Shown here piece by piece: positions 39,204 through 50,739 of a stretch of 64,000 bases of DNA. The position numbers and the translations under genes were made by a program. The number at the start of each line of letters is the position of its first letter. The stretch's first letter is position 1. The notes beneath the pieces are model-generated. The model made no database searches. It was not told the origin of the DNA and was given only the letters and a program-made list of their open reading frames with translations. This DNA comes from Bubalus kerabau (taxonomy: Eukaryota > Chordata > Mammalia > Artiodactyla > Bovidae): assembly GCF_029407905.1 (NCBI RefSeq), contig NC_073625.1, positions 172,194,240 to 172,258,239 on the forward strand, written 5' to 3'.

Positions 39204-39910
39204 CTATTCTTCATAGGTGTTCTGTGAACATACATGGAACTTCTCTGAGTGGTCTTGGTGCTCAATTAAAAATCCTCCTAACATCCTGTCAACCAGGCTT
39301 TCATTGAACAATTGTACTAGCTTCAGTGCTGAAAAGAAAATATGTGCTAACAAAATGTAGAGGGGGAAGTTAAACGTGATAATACCATGGTATTCTGTGA
39401 TGTTCATCGAGGAGGGAGGAGCTTACAAAATCTAAGAGAGAACAAAAATATATTAGAGATGACATTAGAGGTAATATCTTTTCAGTCCGACTTGTCCTGC
39501 TTCTCAAGGAGGGCAGGAATGGGGCTGAATCCTAGCCCCTATTACTGTGCTTGGCACCTATAGGCAAACAATGAACATTTACTGAATAAGTGAACATGGA
39601 AGACGGTACCTCATGCTCCCAAATATATATCCTCTTGCCCTACACAGAGATTAACAAAAAGTTGCTGACACCAAATTCCAAAATCTCAGCTGAGAGTTTC
39701 TTAGTATTCCAACTCAAGTTAGGTGCTCAGTCTTGGTCTAAGCAGCTGCATCCAGGGAAATAGAGCCACGTGATACACATGGCTCCCAGAGGCTTACGGT
39801 GGGATGAATGAAGCCTTCAGGTCGAGGGTGGGAGCAGAGAGCCAAAACTACCTGCAGAGTATGTGAATAATCGAGCTTAGGCATATACACAATTATTTTT
39901 TTTCAGATGT
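39204..39910. other. Intergenic stretch without assignable features
   Basis: Unique-looking sequence with no gene or repeat I can name. Confidence 0.5.
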
Positions 39911-39914
39911 TTGG

Positions 39915-40760
39915 AGATGCAACAGTGATTGATAGGATACAGTTTGATTTATTGTGGAAAAATACACATAACATGCAATTTGCCATTTTAACCATTTTCA
40001 GTGTACAGTTTAGTGGCACTAAATACAATCACACTGTTGTGCAAACTCACACCACCATCCATCTCCAGAATTTCTTCATCTTCCCAAACAGAAACTATGC
40101 CCATTCAACTCTAACTTCCCACCTCTTCTCCCCCCAGCCCCAGAAAGCTACCATTCTCTTTTCTGTGTCTATAAATTTTTTAAATTAGTTATTTATTTAT
40201 TTTTGGTTGAACTGGGTCTTCGTTGCCTTGCATGGGCTTTCTTTAGTTGTGAAGAGCCGGGGCTACTCTCCAGCTTCAGTGTGTGGGCTCCTCATTGCAG
40301 TGGCTTCTCTTGTTGCAGAGCCCAGTTCTGTGCTCCAGGGTGTGTGGACTCAGGAGTTAGGGTGCACAGGCTTAGTTGCTCACAGCATGTGGAATCTTCC
40401 CAGACCAGGGACCGAACCTGTGTCACCTGCATTGGTAGGCAGATTCTTATCCACTCTAGCACCAGGGAAGTCTTGTCTCTTTAAATCTGACTACTCTAAA
40501 TATCTCATAGAAGTGAAATCATATGGTATTGGTCCCTTCATGACTGGCTTATTTCACTTAGCATATCTTCCGTGCTATAGCTATGATGTAGCATGTGTTA
40601 GAATTTCCTTCCTTTTTAAGCCTGCATAATAGTCCATTGTATGTCTATAGCACAATTTATCTGTTCATCCATCGATAAACATATGGGTTACTTCCAGCTT
40701 TTGGCTATTGTGAATCATGCTGCTACGAACACTGTCAGAGCATTCTTGAGTTCACAACAG
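39915..40760 (-). mobile_element. L1 3'UTR fragment, split by a SINE
   Basis: Antisense L1 3'UTR phrases: CATTTTAACCATTTTCAGTG, TCACACCACCATCCATCTCC, then beyond the SINE CTTATTTCACTTAGCATATC and TTTGGCTATTGTGAATCATG. Confidence 0.78.
40189..40474 (-). mobile_element. Long-bodied tRNA-Glu SINE nested in L1
   Basis: Antisense order: TTATTTATTTTTGG tail, CTCCTCATTGCAGTGGCTTC body, GACCGAACCTGTGTCACCTG box B region, CACCAGGGAAGTC head end. Confidence 0.87.
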
Positions 40761-40959
40761 CTCTTTGTCAGTATCTCTATTCTCAATCAGTGGTCTTCAA
40801 AGTGTACCTACTATCAAGTGGGGATCAGCAGAAAGACTGGCAGTGTGGGTGCCCTCATGTTTGACATCTTTTTGAATCTTAGGAGTGTGTTCAGAGGAAA
40901 GGAATCCGTGTCGCGGCACATCTGGAAATCAGCTCCTGGGAAGAAGGAATGAATAACGT

Positions 40960-41848
40960 CATTGGCCTACTGAAAGAAGTTATGGGAGCCATCTACAAGG
41001 AGCAAAGACTTTTCCCCTGTTGCTCCCTAAGACAAATTAAGAGGCACCGCAGCACCAGATTTCTGATTTCAACTCAATATATGAAATACTGGTTAACCTC
41101 TAGAGCTGTTTACTAATGGAATAATCTACCTTAATAGAATAAGTATTCCCCTATGAAAACACACAGAGAGAAGTTGATTGTAGAAGGGATTCCAGAACTT
41201 GGAAGGGAATTGGAGGAGAGCTGTATCTGGGTTCTAAGACTTCTTGACCCCAACATTCCCTGTCTTTCTAATGCTTGAAACATCCATAGAAAAGGCCAAA
41301 ATGGCCAGAAAGTATAACGTTTCCAAAGTAAATAATTATTCAGTATAAACTTGACTTGATATTCATGAGTGCCATGTCCTCAAATGAAGCTGAAATCTAA
41401 GAAGTTAACTGCTGAGTGACCCACATAAATATCAGAGAGGGAAGTGTTACCTAAGATTGTAGTGACAAGAGTCAGAAATGATCAGCAGGTACACTGGGAC
41501 CTAAACTCAAGAGTCCTTAATCTTGTTTGCATATTTATTAGGAAAATACCCTGGTAAATCCAAATCAAATTATACAATGTTCCACTGTCAGTTACTAAAA
41601 ATTAATGACTCCAATTTGTTTCTCTTATTAGACTTTGGTTTTTAGTTTTTCTCCTACGATTTCCCTTTTGTTCATTAAAACTTGTGAACAATGCTTTAAG
41701 AAGCTATGGAGAAGTAGACAATTCTTCTGCTTTGGGGTTGGGATGGCCATTTGGCCATAGTTATCAAAATGTGAAGGGAACATATCCTTTGAGCCAGCAA
41801 TTCCACTTGTAGGGATGAATTTCCCTCCATATGAGAAATCCCTGCAGT
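40960..41848. other. Intergenic stretch without assignable features
   Basis: No gene or confidently assignable repeat. Confidence 0.5.
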
Positions 41849-41863
41849 AAAGAATATGTGCAG

Positions 41864-42139
41864 GGCTTCCCTGATGGTCCAGTGGTTAAGAATCTGCTTT
41901 GCAATGCACGGGAAATGCTGGTTTGATCTTTAGTCCCTTTGATCCTTGGTCCTGGAAGATCCCACATGCCTGGGAGCAGCTAAGCCCATGCTCCACAATA
42001 AAAGAAGCCACCGCAATGAGAAGCCCACGCACCCCAGCTAGGAAGTGACTGCTGGTCGCCACAGCTGGACCAAGCCAGCACTCAACAGTGAAGACCCAGT
42101 GCAGCCAAAAATACATAAATAATCATTTAAAATTTTTAA
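41864..42139 (+). mobile_element. Long-bodied tRNA-Glu SINE
   Basis: Head GGCTTCCCTGATGGTCCAGT, tail GAAGACCCAGTGCAGCC. Long 15-bp duplication (AAAGAATATGTGCAG at 41849-41863, AAAGAACATGTGCAG at 42140-42154, one mismatch). Confidence 0.9.
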
Positions 42140-42330
42140 AAAGAACATGTGCAGCAAAGCATTGAAAATGCTCTGACTGTCCATCCATAACAGACTGTTT
42201 CATGAGGGATGACACATGTTGTATCAAGGGTAGAAGATCTTTATGTACTGACCTGGAAATTGCTCCAAGATCCACTGTTCTATGACAAAAGCGAGGTAGT
42301 AAACTTTGTGCTTTTTAAAAAAAGCATCTA

Positions 42331-42450
42331 GGGACGTCCTTGGTGGTTCAGTCATTAAGACTCAGTGCTTCGACTGCAGTGGGTGTGAGTTTGATCACTG
42401 GTTGGGCAACTGAGGATCCCACATGCTGCAGGGCATGGCCGAGAAAAAAA
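42331..42450 (+). mobile_element. CHR-type tRNA-Glu SINE
   Basis: GACGTCCTTGGTGGTTCAGT head with GTTTGATCACTGG and a short A-rich end. AGCATCTA / GGACATCTA flanks suggest a weak duplication. Confidence 0.82.
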
Positions 42451-42489
42451 AAAAGCTCAAAAAAAGGACATCTATAGACAGAAATACAC

Positions 42490-43325
42490 ACATGTGCCAG
42501 GCAGCTTCTAAGATGATCCTCAATGCTCTCCAACCCTTGATGACCATGCCCTGTGTAATCCCCACCCCTTGAGTGTGGGTTCAACCTAGTGTCTTTTTTC
42601 TAACAAACAGAATATAGCAAGGGTGTCAATTCTGAGCTTGGTTATAAAAAAACCACTTTGGCTTCCTTCTTATCCTTCTTGAGTTTTCTCGCTCTTGTCA
42701 CCTATTTGTTTGGATGAAGTCAGCTGCCATGCTCTGAGGAGCCCAGTCGAGAGGCCCATGGGGTAAGAAGCTGAGGGAGGCCTCAAGCAAAAAACCAGTG
42801 AAGAAATGAGGCCATCAGCCTAAAAGCCTGTGAGGAACTAAATCCTGCCAGCAAGACCTTGAGGGAACTTGATAAGCAGATAGTCTGGAGTGGAGCTATG
42901 AGGTGACTGCATTCTCAGCTGACAGCTTGATGACATCTTTGTAACAGACCCTGAGCCTGGAAGGCCCGACTAGGCCACTGGGACTCCTGATCACTGGAAA
43001 TATGTGATAATAAATGTTTGTTGTTTAAAGCCACTGAGTTTTGGGGTAACTTGTTACACAGCTGCTGCTGCTGCTGCTAAGTCGCTTCAGTCGTGTCCGA
43101 CTCTGTGCGACCCCACAGATGGCAGCCCACCAGGCTCCCCCATCCCTGGGATTCTCCAGGCAAGAACACTGGAGTGGGTTGCCATTTCCTTCTCCAGTGC
43201 ATGAAAGTGAAAAGTGAAAGTGAAGTCACTCAGTCGAGTCCGACTCCTAGCGACCCCATGGACTGCAGCCTACCAGGCTCCTCCATCCATGGGATTTCCC
43301 ACACAGCAGTAGATAGCTAATACCA
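42490..43325 (+). mobile_element. MLT1-type (ERVL-MaLR) LTR relic, split by Bov-A2
   Basis: Ancient LTR of a non-infectious retrovirus-like element. Recognised by its 3' end (GTTTAAAGCCACTGAGTTTT, then TAACTTGTTACACAGC) which resumes after the SINE as AGTAGATAGCTAATACC, and by GACCATGCCCTGTGTAATCC near its start. No coding region is present. Subfamily not determined. Confidence 0.75.
43063..43300 (-). mobile_element. Bov-A2 SINE inside the LTR
   Basis: Reverse Bov-A2 with (GCT)n at its left end and two BovA units, flanked by ACACAGC at 43056-43062 and 43301-43307. Confidence 0.92.
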
Positions 43326-43385
43326 AATGCATGTTTGTTTATGCATGTATTCCTTTTTAAAAAACTAAATAAAAGTATCTACTTT

Positions 43386-43640
43386 ATTTTTTTTTATTTT
43401 TTAAATTTATTTTTAATTGGAAGATAATTGTTTTATATTGTGTTGGTTTCTGCCATACATCAACATGAGTTAGTCATAGGCATACATAATGTCCCCTCGC
43501 TCCTGAACCTCCCTCCCACCTCCTGTCCTGTCCCAACCTTCTAGGTTTTCACAGAGCACTGGATTTGAGCTCCCTGCAACATACAGCAAATTTCTACTGG
43601 CTATCTAATTTTACATATGGTAATGTATATTTTTAAAACC
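43386..43640 (-). mobile_element. Ruminant L1 3' end
   Basis: Antisense L1 3'UTR: T-rich start, GGAAGATAATTGTTTTATAT, TTTCTGCCATACATCAACAT, AGAGCACTGGATTTGAGCTC. Confidence 0.8.
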
Positions 43641-44600
43641 CTGGCCACTGTGCTTGCCACCAGGGAAAGAAATTTAAGATTCTAGGATGGGAGGAAACTT
43701 ACTTTTTAATATAGACTCTTTTGTTTTATCTCAGTCCATTGTTTATTCAACAAACAAAGAGGCAAATAATAACATGTTTAATATTCTCCAATGAACAATC
43801 ATTCCAAAGGCCCATTTCTAAAATTCTCAAATGAAGTTTTATTTTCTGTATTTACATAAGTTAGCTAACTCACTCACAAACTTTTTCATACTTCAACTGG
43901 AGCACATATTATATCACTTCACACACACAGAAAAGGAGACTCTTTCCTTCACCTCTTTGGGGGAAAAGGAAAATGCCTTCTTCTCAGCCCCATTCTCTGT
44001 GGCCTGATAATTCTGTGCTCCGGCCACACCAAGGGGTCCAGCTCCCCCAGGGGCCCTGTTTCCATCTCTGTCTCTTAACTCACACCTGCTCTCAACTTGG
44101 AAGTCTGCTCCTCCAACCCACCCTCTCCACTCCTAGCTAATTCTTATACCCAACTCTAGGCTCTTCGTCTGACACCTCAGCCCACTCCTGCCCCAACCCC
44201 CCCTTAGCAATTCTGTTCCTGGATATGCATCCCAGATAAGTGGGTCTCTCCCTACTTTGGGCTAGCCCTGTGCTTTAAACTTAGTCCCAGGCAGGTCTGC
44301 ACCCACCATCAGGTCATTTTTCTGTGTTCCCTATTAGACAGTAAGCTCCTTGCAGATAAGAGAAGATGGGATAGAAGGCCGACATATGGGACTATGGTAT
44401 GACACACCCTGTTCACTCCCCCTGTCCCTACCCGGAGCAGAGGCAGCAGATGTGGGAGCCCATACAGGGGTCACGTTCTCGACTTAAAGTCACAACAGAT
44501 AATTGAGGATTTATGCTTACATTACCTTAGGAAGCACGTGTAAGATACCTTTATGGTCCAAAAATATATACACCAAAAATATATACATCATAAAACCATC
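43641..44600. other. Intergenic stretch without assignable features
   Basis: Moderately C-rich around 44.0-44.3 kb. No gene, no clear repeat. Confidence 0.5.
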
Positions 44601-44965
44601 ATGGTGCTGGAGAAGACTCTTCAGAGTTCCTTGGACTGCAAGGAGATCAAACCAGTCAATCCTGAAGAAAAACCAGCCCTGAATATCCTTTGGAAGGACT
44701 GATGCTGAAGCTGAAGCTCCAATACTTTGGCCACCTGATGCGAAGAGCTGACTCACTGTAAAAGATCCTGATGCTGGGAAAGATTAAAGGCAAAAGGAGA
44801 AGGGGAGCGGCAGAGGATGAGATGGTTAGAGAGCATCACCAACTCAATGGACACGAATGTGAGCAAACTCCTGGAGATAGTGAAGGATGGGAAACCTGGC
44901 GTGCTGCAGGCCTTGGGGTCTCAAAGAGCTGGACACAACTTAGCAACTGAACAACAACACAGGAT
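44601..44965 (+). mobile_element. BovB 3' fragment
   Basis: Encodes only the degenerate C-terminal tail region (GGACTGCAAGGAGATCAAAC through CTTAGCAACTGAACAACAAC). An older subfamily than copies 1-4. Confidence 0.88.
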
Positions 44966-45840
44966 ACCCAGGATACCTTTAGTCACAGCTGACAGGAATC
45001 CTATCACTTGTGTGGCTTACACTGTAAGGAAATTTAATTACTTCATTCATCAAAATGCTCAGAGGCAAGACTCTCCCAGAATTTGTTAACTTAGCAGCCC
45101 AGTTTCATCAAGGGCCCACATTCTTCCCATCTCTCTGCTCTGCCGTCTTCAGGGGGGTCAGCCTGTTCCTCAGGCTAATTTCCCTCACAGTCACAAAATG
45201 GCTACCACAGCTCCCAACATCACACCAGAGGAAGAAATGTTCCTTTCTTCCAGAAAGCTTATATATCATTTTTTTTAAGACTAAGAGAAAAGGCTTCTTA
45301 GACATCATCCTGTCAGACTTCTTCTTCATGTCTTATTTGTCAGAAATGAGTTGACGCCTATTCTACTTATGAGAGTAGAATGACCATGATGGGTTTTACA
45401 TGGAGCACCTGGCTGATTAGGGTGTATGTTATCTGAGTAAAATCTGGGTTCTGCTAAAAAAAGGAATAGAGTGAGTAATAACAACACTGTCTCCTACATT
45501 GTGAGGTCCTAGGCTTCTGACTTTTAAACTATTGAGCTAAATTGCACATATTATAATTAGAAAATACTACATCATTCCCAGCACCTGGAGATTTATTTTT
45601 AAAATTATCATATATGTAACCTGAATCTAGCTTAGAACATGGATTTTTAAAACTTTGAGCTTCAATAATACTGTGTGAAAAAAATGAGGCAATTAAACCC
45701 AGAAACATGCTAGTGTTTGCCAAGAGGCTGAGTTGATAAATTTTTTCCCTTTTCCCAATTGGTCAGTACTCTTCGTTGGGCTCAAAGAACAATCAGACCA
45801 GGAGCTGATACACTGGGCATGTAGTAGAAGGGAAAACACA
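44966..45840. other. Intergenic stretch without assignable features
   Basis: AT-rich. No domain in any open frame. Confidence 0.5.
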
Positions 45841-45844
45841 CGCT

Positions 45845-46010
45845 CTCAAGCGAGGCTGACTGACTAGTTTAAAATCCTAGTTTCACCATTTAACAGTACA
45901 TGAACTTTGGGCATTGAAATTAGATTTTCTGGGCCTCTGTTTCCTTATGTGTAAAATATAGATAATAATACTGACCTAGATCATCACAATCATGGTATTA
46001 AATGTCACCT
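45845..46010 (+). mobile_element. MIR SINE
   Basis: TTAAAATCCTAGTTTCACC, GGCCTCTGTTTCCTTATGTG and AAAATATAGATAATAATACT in MIR order. Confidence 0.72.
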
Positions 46011-46535
46011 CTAAAAGTTAAAAAAATAAAAATACTGGCCTTGAAGCATTCTGAAAGAATTAAGTGAAAATCTGGACTGGAATCACATGACAGTGTATAC
46101 AGAATAAGAATAAAATATCAAACCTCTTGCCATTGTAAAAGCAAAACAAACAAACAAAAATGGTGTGCTCATAGCACAAGAACTGAAGTTTGGCCAATGG
46201 ATTAGAAGAGCTAATGCAGGGCCGGTCGCACAGGAACTTCATACACAGCAAAGGTGTCAGCACTGCCCAATGGCGGAAAGAGTGATTGCTTAACAGATGG
46301 TGTTAGGAAAACTGACTCATTATGAGCAGCAAGAAAATCCAATTTGGAGCATGGGACTGGGATGGAAAATGCCCTTCTCGCCTCTCAAACTGGCAGAGTG
46401 GTTTCAAGATGAATGGAGGTTCTAATTGTCTGAGAGAGAGCTCTAAAATTAATGGAGGAAATTGCAGTAGGGAATCTTTGTGAACTTAGGAGTTAGTAAT
46501 AGAAAGCATTTCTTAAAATTTGATGAAGACAAATA

Positions 46536-46760
46536 TTCTATGATAGCACCTATATGCGGAATCTAAAATACACAACAAACTAGTCAATATAACAAAACAG
46601 AAACAGACTCAGATATGGAGAACATACAGTGGTTACCACTGGGCAGGGAGGGGCAACTGGGGGTTAAGAGGGACAAACCATTATGTATAAAATAAGCTAC
46701 AAGGATATAACGTATAGCACAGAGCAGATAGCCTATATATATAATATATATTCACGACTG
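46536..46760 (+). mobile_element. Ruminant L1 3'UTR fragment
   Basis: GGAATCTAAAATACACAACA, GTGGTTACCACTGGGCAGGG, GGATATAACGTATAGCACAG, ending in an AT microsatellite. Confidence 0.78.
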
Positions 46761-46816
46761 AAGTGACACATACTCAGGAGTGGAACTGTCAGACATAATT
46801 GAGCACACACGCATGA

Positions 46817-47026
46817 AAAGTGACTGTTAAATTGCTCAGTCGTGTCTGACTCTTTGCAATACCATGGACTGTAGTCTGCCAGTCTCCTCTGTCCATGGGA
46901 TTTTCCAGGCAAGAACACTGGAGTGGGTAGCCATTCCCTTCTCCAGCTGATCTTCCTGAATCAGGGATCAAACCCAGGTCTCCTGCGTTGCAGGCAGATT
47001 CTTTACTGTCTGAGCCACCAGGGAAT
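46817..47026 (-). mobile_element. Bov-tA SINE
   Basis: Reverse BovA body and tRNA-like head ending GAGCCACCAGGGAAT; CACGCAT duplications on both sides. Confidence 0.9.
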
Positions 47027-47128
47027 GCACGCATATATACATATGGTGATTCTATTTTTAGAAAAACACAGAAGTTCTTGATTTTTGAGAAAAGGAGTGG
47101 CTCTAGAATTCCAGAGTGTTTTCTTTAA

Positions 47129-47142
47129 CCACTAGAGGGCAC
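47129..47142 (+). promoter_or_regulatory. CTCF-like motif in intergenic flank
   Basis: CCACTAGAGGGCAC fits the CTCF core at each degenerate position. It lies between a SINE and a local tandem duplication, and has the same orientation as the intron 5 motif. Confidence 0.55.
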
Positions 47143-47350
47143 CCTACAGCGAGTATTTTGTTTTTCTCCTGTATGATCTTTAAATGTTTATTTCAAGAGA
47201 AAGTCAAAGAGTAAAAGAATAGCGAACTCTGATTTTTCAAAATAAATATTTTTTTAAACTTTCATTAACTTCACAAGAAATGATTAAGCATGAAGAAAGT
47301 AACAAAACAAGAGGGAAAGAAGTCAAAGTCCTGGAAACCTAAAAATGGAT

Positions 47351-47634
47351 CAATCCAGATACTGTACTTGCCAAAAAATAAGTAAATACATAAGTTTTTC
47401 TCTTCAATTACTAATTAGTTAGAGAGCAAATCTAACTAAGTAGTTTAGAGAGTAAATCTAACTCCCCAGAAAGTAAAAAGAGAGAACTGCAGCACCAGGC
47501 AAGTGTCAATCCAGATACTGTACTTGCCAAAAAATAAGTAAATACATACGTTTTTCTCTTCAATTGCTAAGTAGTTAGAGTAAATCTAACTCCCCAGAAA
47601 GCAAAAAGAGAGAGCTACAGCGCCAGGCAAGTGT
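47351..47634. repeat. Imperfect tandem duplication (156 + 128 bp)
   Basis: Unit 1 (47351-47506) and unit 2 (47507-47634) both start CAATCCAGATACTGTACTTG and end CCAGGCAAGTGT, with few substitutions. Unit 1 is 28 bp longer because its inner AGAG(C/T)AAATCTAACT segment is itself duplicated. Confidence 0.88.
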
Positions 47635-47739
47635 TATACTGTGAAGTGTCAGCAAAAGATGCTTTATGATGTTGTGATAAGAGGCAATTCCCTACTTAAA
47701 AAGTCATTACGTGTTTTACTTAGTTTTATCGGATTGCCA

Positions 47740-48475
47740 ATATATGCATGTCATGAAAATTTTAAAGGTACAAAATAGTCTCTCTTCTCCCCACAATACA
47801 GTTCCCCTCCTTAGATGCCACAACTGTTACTGGTTTCTTACACATCTTTCAAACGAATCTATACATGTATAAACATAGAATTGAACAAATACATTGAGTT
47901 CTACTCACCACAGAAATGACTGTGTGTTACCTACACTGTTCTCACTTTGCTTTTTTTCTTTCCTTTTTTTTTTTAACTTAATAATGTATCTTGGACATCC
48001 TTCTCTGTATGTTTGAATCTGCTTTATATCTGCATGACTATTTTTAGCAGCTGTTATTTAATGAGGTTACATTATTATCTTGTAATCCTATTGAAATTAT
48101 ACTTATAAATTTCATCACTATCCAGTAATGAACATTTAAGCTATTCCCAATTATTCCTTTTATTAATACTACTGCAATGAATACCGTTTGCAGAGGTTAT
48201 TTTCACTGTGAATATCTGTAGAATGAATATCAGGACTGAGTCAAACCTAATACACAATTAAAGTTTTGACTGACATTATCAATTTGTCTTCTGCAAAGAT
48301 TATATTAACTAAATTCCCATAACCCTGTTATCCTGTACCTTGCCCACACAGTTTTTACTTAATTTTTTTTTTTTAATCTTGGCCAATCTGCTCTGGCAAA
48401 AATATTGCCTTGTATTTTGTTTTGTGTTTCTCTTAATATAAGTGAGTTGAGCATCTTTTTCACATATTTAAGGAA
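47740..48475 (-). mobile_element. L1 3'UTR fragment
   Basis: Antisense L1 3'UTR phrases such as ACTACTGCAATGAATACCG, AATATCTGTAGAATGAATATC and GAGTTGAGCATCTTTTTCAC. Old copy, edges approximate. Confidence 0.7.
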
Positions 48476-48834
48476 AGGCTGGTATTAATCAGAATGAACT
48501 CTACCATATAAAGGCATAGAATGTGGAGATATTATCACCCAAGTTAAGACTAGAGGGAATTACATTTTCATGGGGAAAAGAGAATCTGGGAAACTCCTGA
48601 GCTGACCCCACAAAGGAGGCCTTCGACAACACCCCAAGCCATACTACTACTTTCTATGCTGGGACCCCAGGTCCTGAGCAGATCTCTAGGGGCCCTCCCT
48701 GTCAAATTGAGAGAAGACCAGACACCACCTGGGGCCAAATGTACTAAAGCACCTCTTATCCCCATTATCCTCAGCCCTGCTCTGACCTGATCCCCCTCTC
48801 AATCTTTCTCACTACACTTTTATATCAACTCTGT

Positions 48835-48902
48835 CCAATAGAAATGTAATGCAAGCCACACATGTAATTTAAAATTTTCTAGGAGCTGCATTAAAAAAGA
48901 AG
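48835..48902. mobile_element. Old DNA-transposon-like MER relic
   Basis: CTGTCCAATAGAAATGTAAT and GCAAGCCACACATGTAATTT are hallmark text of a widespread mammalian repeat; family name uncertain. Confidence 0.5.
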
Positions 48903-48977
48903 CTGCTGGGCAACTAGAGAAAGCCCACATGTACCAATGAAGACCCAGCACAGCCAAAAATAACAAATAAGTAAATC
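48903..48977 (+). mobile_element. tRNA-Glu SINE tail fragment
   Basis: Only the 3' part remains (CAACTAGAGAAAGCCCACAT, GAAGACCCAGCACAGCC). TTAAAAAAGAAG duplications at 48891-48902 and 48978-48989 show that it inserted already 5'-truncated. Confidence 0.82.
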
Positions 48978-48999
48978 TTAAAAAAGAAGTAGCTGTAAT

Positions 49000-49520
49000 T
49001 ACTTGTTTTAAGTTTATTGAAGTATGCTGCTGCTGCTGCTGCTGCTGCTAAGTCGCTTCAGTAGTGTCCAACTCTGTGTGACCCCATAGACGGCAGCCCA
49101 CCAGGCTCCCCCGTCCCTGGGATTCTCCAGGCAAGAACACTGGAGTGGGTTGCCATTTCCTTCTCCAATGTATGAAAGTGAAAAGTGAAAGGGAACTCGC
49201 TCAGTAGTGTCTGACACTCAGTGACCCCATGGACTGCAGCCTACCAGGCTCCTCCGTCCGTGGGATTTTCCAGGCAAGAGTACTGGAGTGGGGTGCTTGT
49301 GTTAATTTGTGCTGTATAGCAAAATGATTCAGTTATGAAAATATATATATTCTTCCCATTATGGTTCATCACAAGCTATTGAATATAGCTCCCTGTGCTA
49401 AACACTAAGACCTTGCTGTTTATCCACCCTATGTATAATTGTTTGAATCTGCTAATCCCAAATTCCTAATCCTTCCTACCACATCCTCCCTCCCCCTTTG
49501 TAATTACTTTCAATATTTTT
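49000..49520 (-). mobile_element. Ruminant L1 3' end, split by Bov-A2
   Basis: GTTTATTGAAGTAT precedes the SINE; AAATGATTCAGTTATGAAAA and GAATATAGCTCCCTGTGCTA follow it. Confidence 0.78.
49026..49294 (-). mobile_element. Bov-A2 SINE nested in L1
   Basis: Begins with (GCT)7, then two reversed BovA units joined by ATGAAAGTGAAAAGTGAAAG. Confidence 0.92.
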
Positions 49521-49659
49521 ATATAACAAAATATATGCAAATTATTATTTCAACATGTGATCCATATTAAAAGTTACTAATATTCTGTATTCTTCTTTGG
49601 GGACAAAGTTTTTGTGTATTTATGCTCACAGCCCATCTCAAGGGCTCAGTAGCAGAACG

Positions 49660-50290
49660 TGGCTAGATCAGCATTGTCCAGTGGAACTTTCTGCAATGAT
49701 GGAAGTGTTAGATCCTTGTTCCCATAAATACCATCTAACCTCCTATATATTCATTTTTTCTCCAGAGCATTTTTTCTTCTTCTTACATCAGCGGGATTCA
49801 GGTCCTCTCCTAAGGCCACTACACCACCCCTGGGCATCTCTAGTGGAGGCCACTTATTCTTTTATGCCCCAAATTACCAGAACCAGCTCCTCATGAAGCT
49901 TCAGTCGAGCTCTGTGTTGTCCAATGTGATAAACGCAAATAAGCATGTGGCTTCCTAGATGGAGCAGGGGTAAAGAATCTGCTTGCTAATGCAGAAAACG
50001 CAGGTTCGATCCCTGGGTCAGGAAGATCCCCTGGAGTAGGAAATGGCAACCCACTCCAGTATTCTTGCCTGGGAAATCCCATGAACAGAGGAGCCTGGCG
50101 GGCAATGGTCTATGAGGCCACACAGAGTTGGACATGACTGAGCCACTGAGCATGCACACACCTACATTTAAGTTAATCAAAATAAAATACAAAATTTCAT
50201 TTCCTCACTTGCACAAACCACAGTTGTGGGGCTCAAGAACCACATGTGGTTGGTGGCCGCCATACTGAACAGTACTTCTCTTCTATTTCT
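49660..50290. mobile_element. Old DNA-transposon relic, split by Bov-tA
   Basis: CATTGTCCAGTGGAACTTTC, GCAATGATGGAAGTGTTAG and, past the SINE, ACCACATGTGGTTGGTGGC are parts of a palindromic mammalian DNA element. Mosaic and poorly bounded. Confidence 0.5.
49948..50160 (+). mobile_element. Bov-tA SINE
   Basis: GTGGCTTCCTAGATGGAGCA head, intact GGTTCGATCCC, BovA body ending GACATGACTGAGCCACTGAG. Confidence 0.88.
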
Positions 50291-50739
50291 CTTCTACCAC
50301 CAGAAAAAGCCATCTCTCTCTGGAGACCACAGAGCTCTAGAATCTTCAACCATGCCCTCATGGGAATCATGGAGCTACCTCTTCTGAGGAAGACTTTTAG
50401 AGGGTTCTCCTCATCCTTCATCACCTACAGAGCTACCCCATGCTGTCCAGCCCAGCGCAGAACACCACACTGGGGCTTTGTACCGTGTGTGTTCCTCTAG
50501 GTAACATCCTAGCTGAATATGTCTGGTACTTTCTTAGTTCCAACCTTGCCTTCACTCCATTTCAATCACTTACTCCCAGTACCCAACCTTGATCTGGTCA
50601 TCACCTGGCAGTACTCCACCCAAGATATCTTTTCTTATTCCCTTATTGATAATTAATTCATAAATAATGCATACTAAAGAAAGAATTGACCCATACAGCT
50701 AAAAGGAAAGTCCCCTTTGGCCAGCCACCCCTAAAAATC

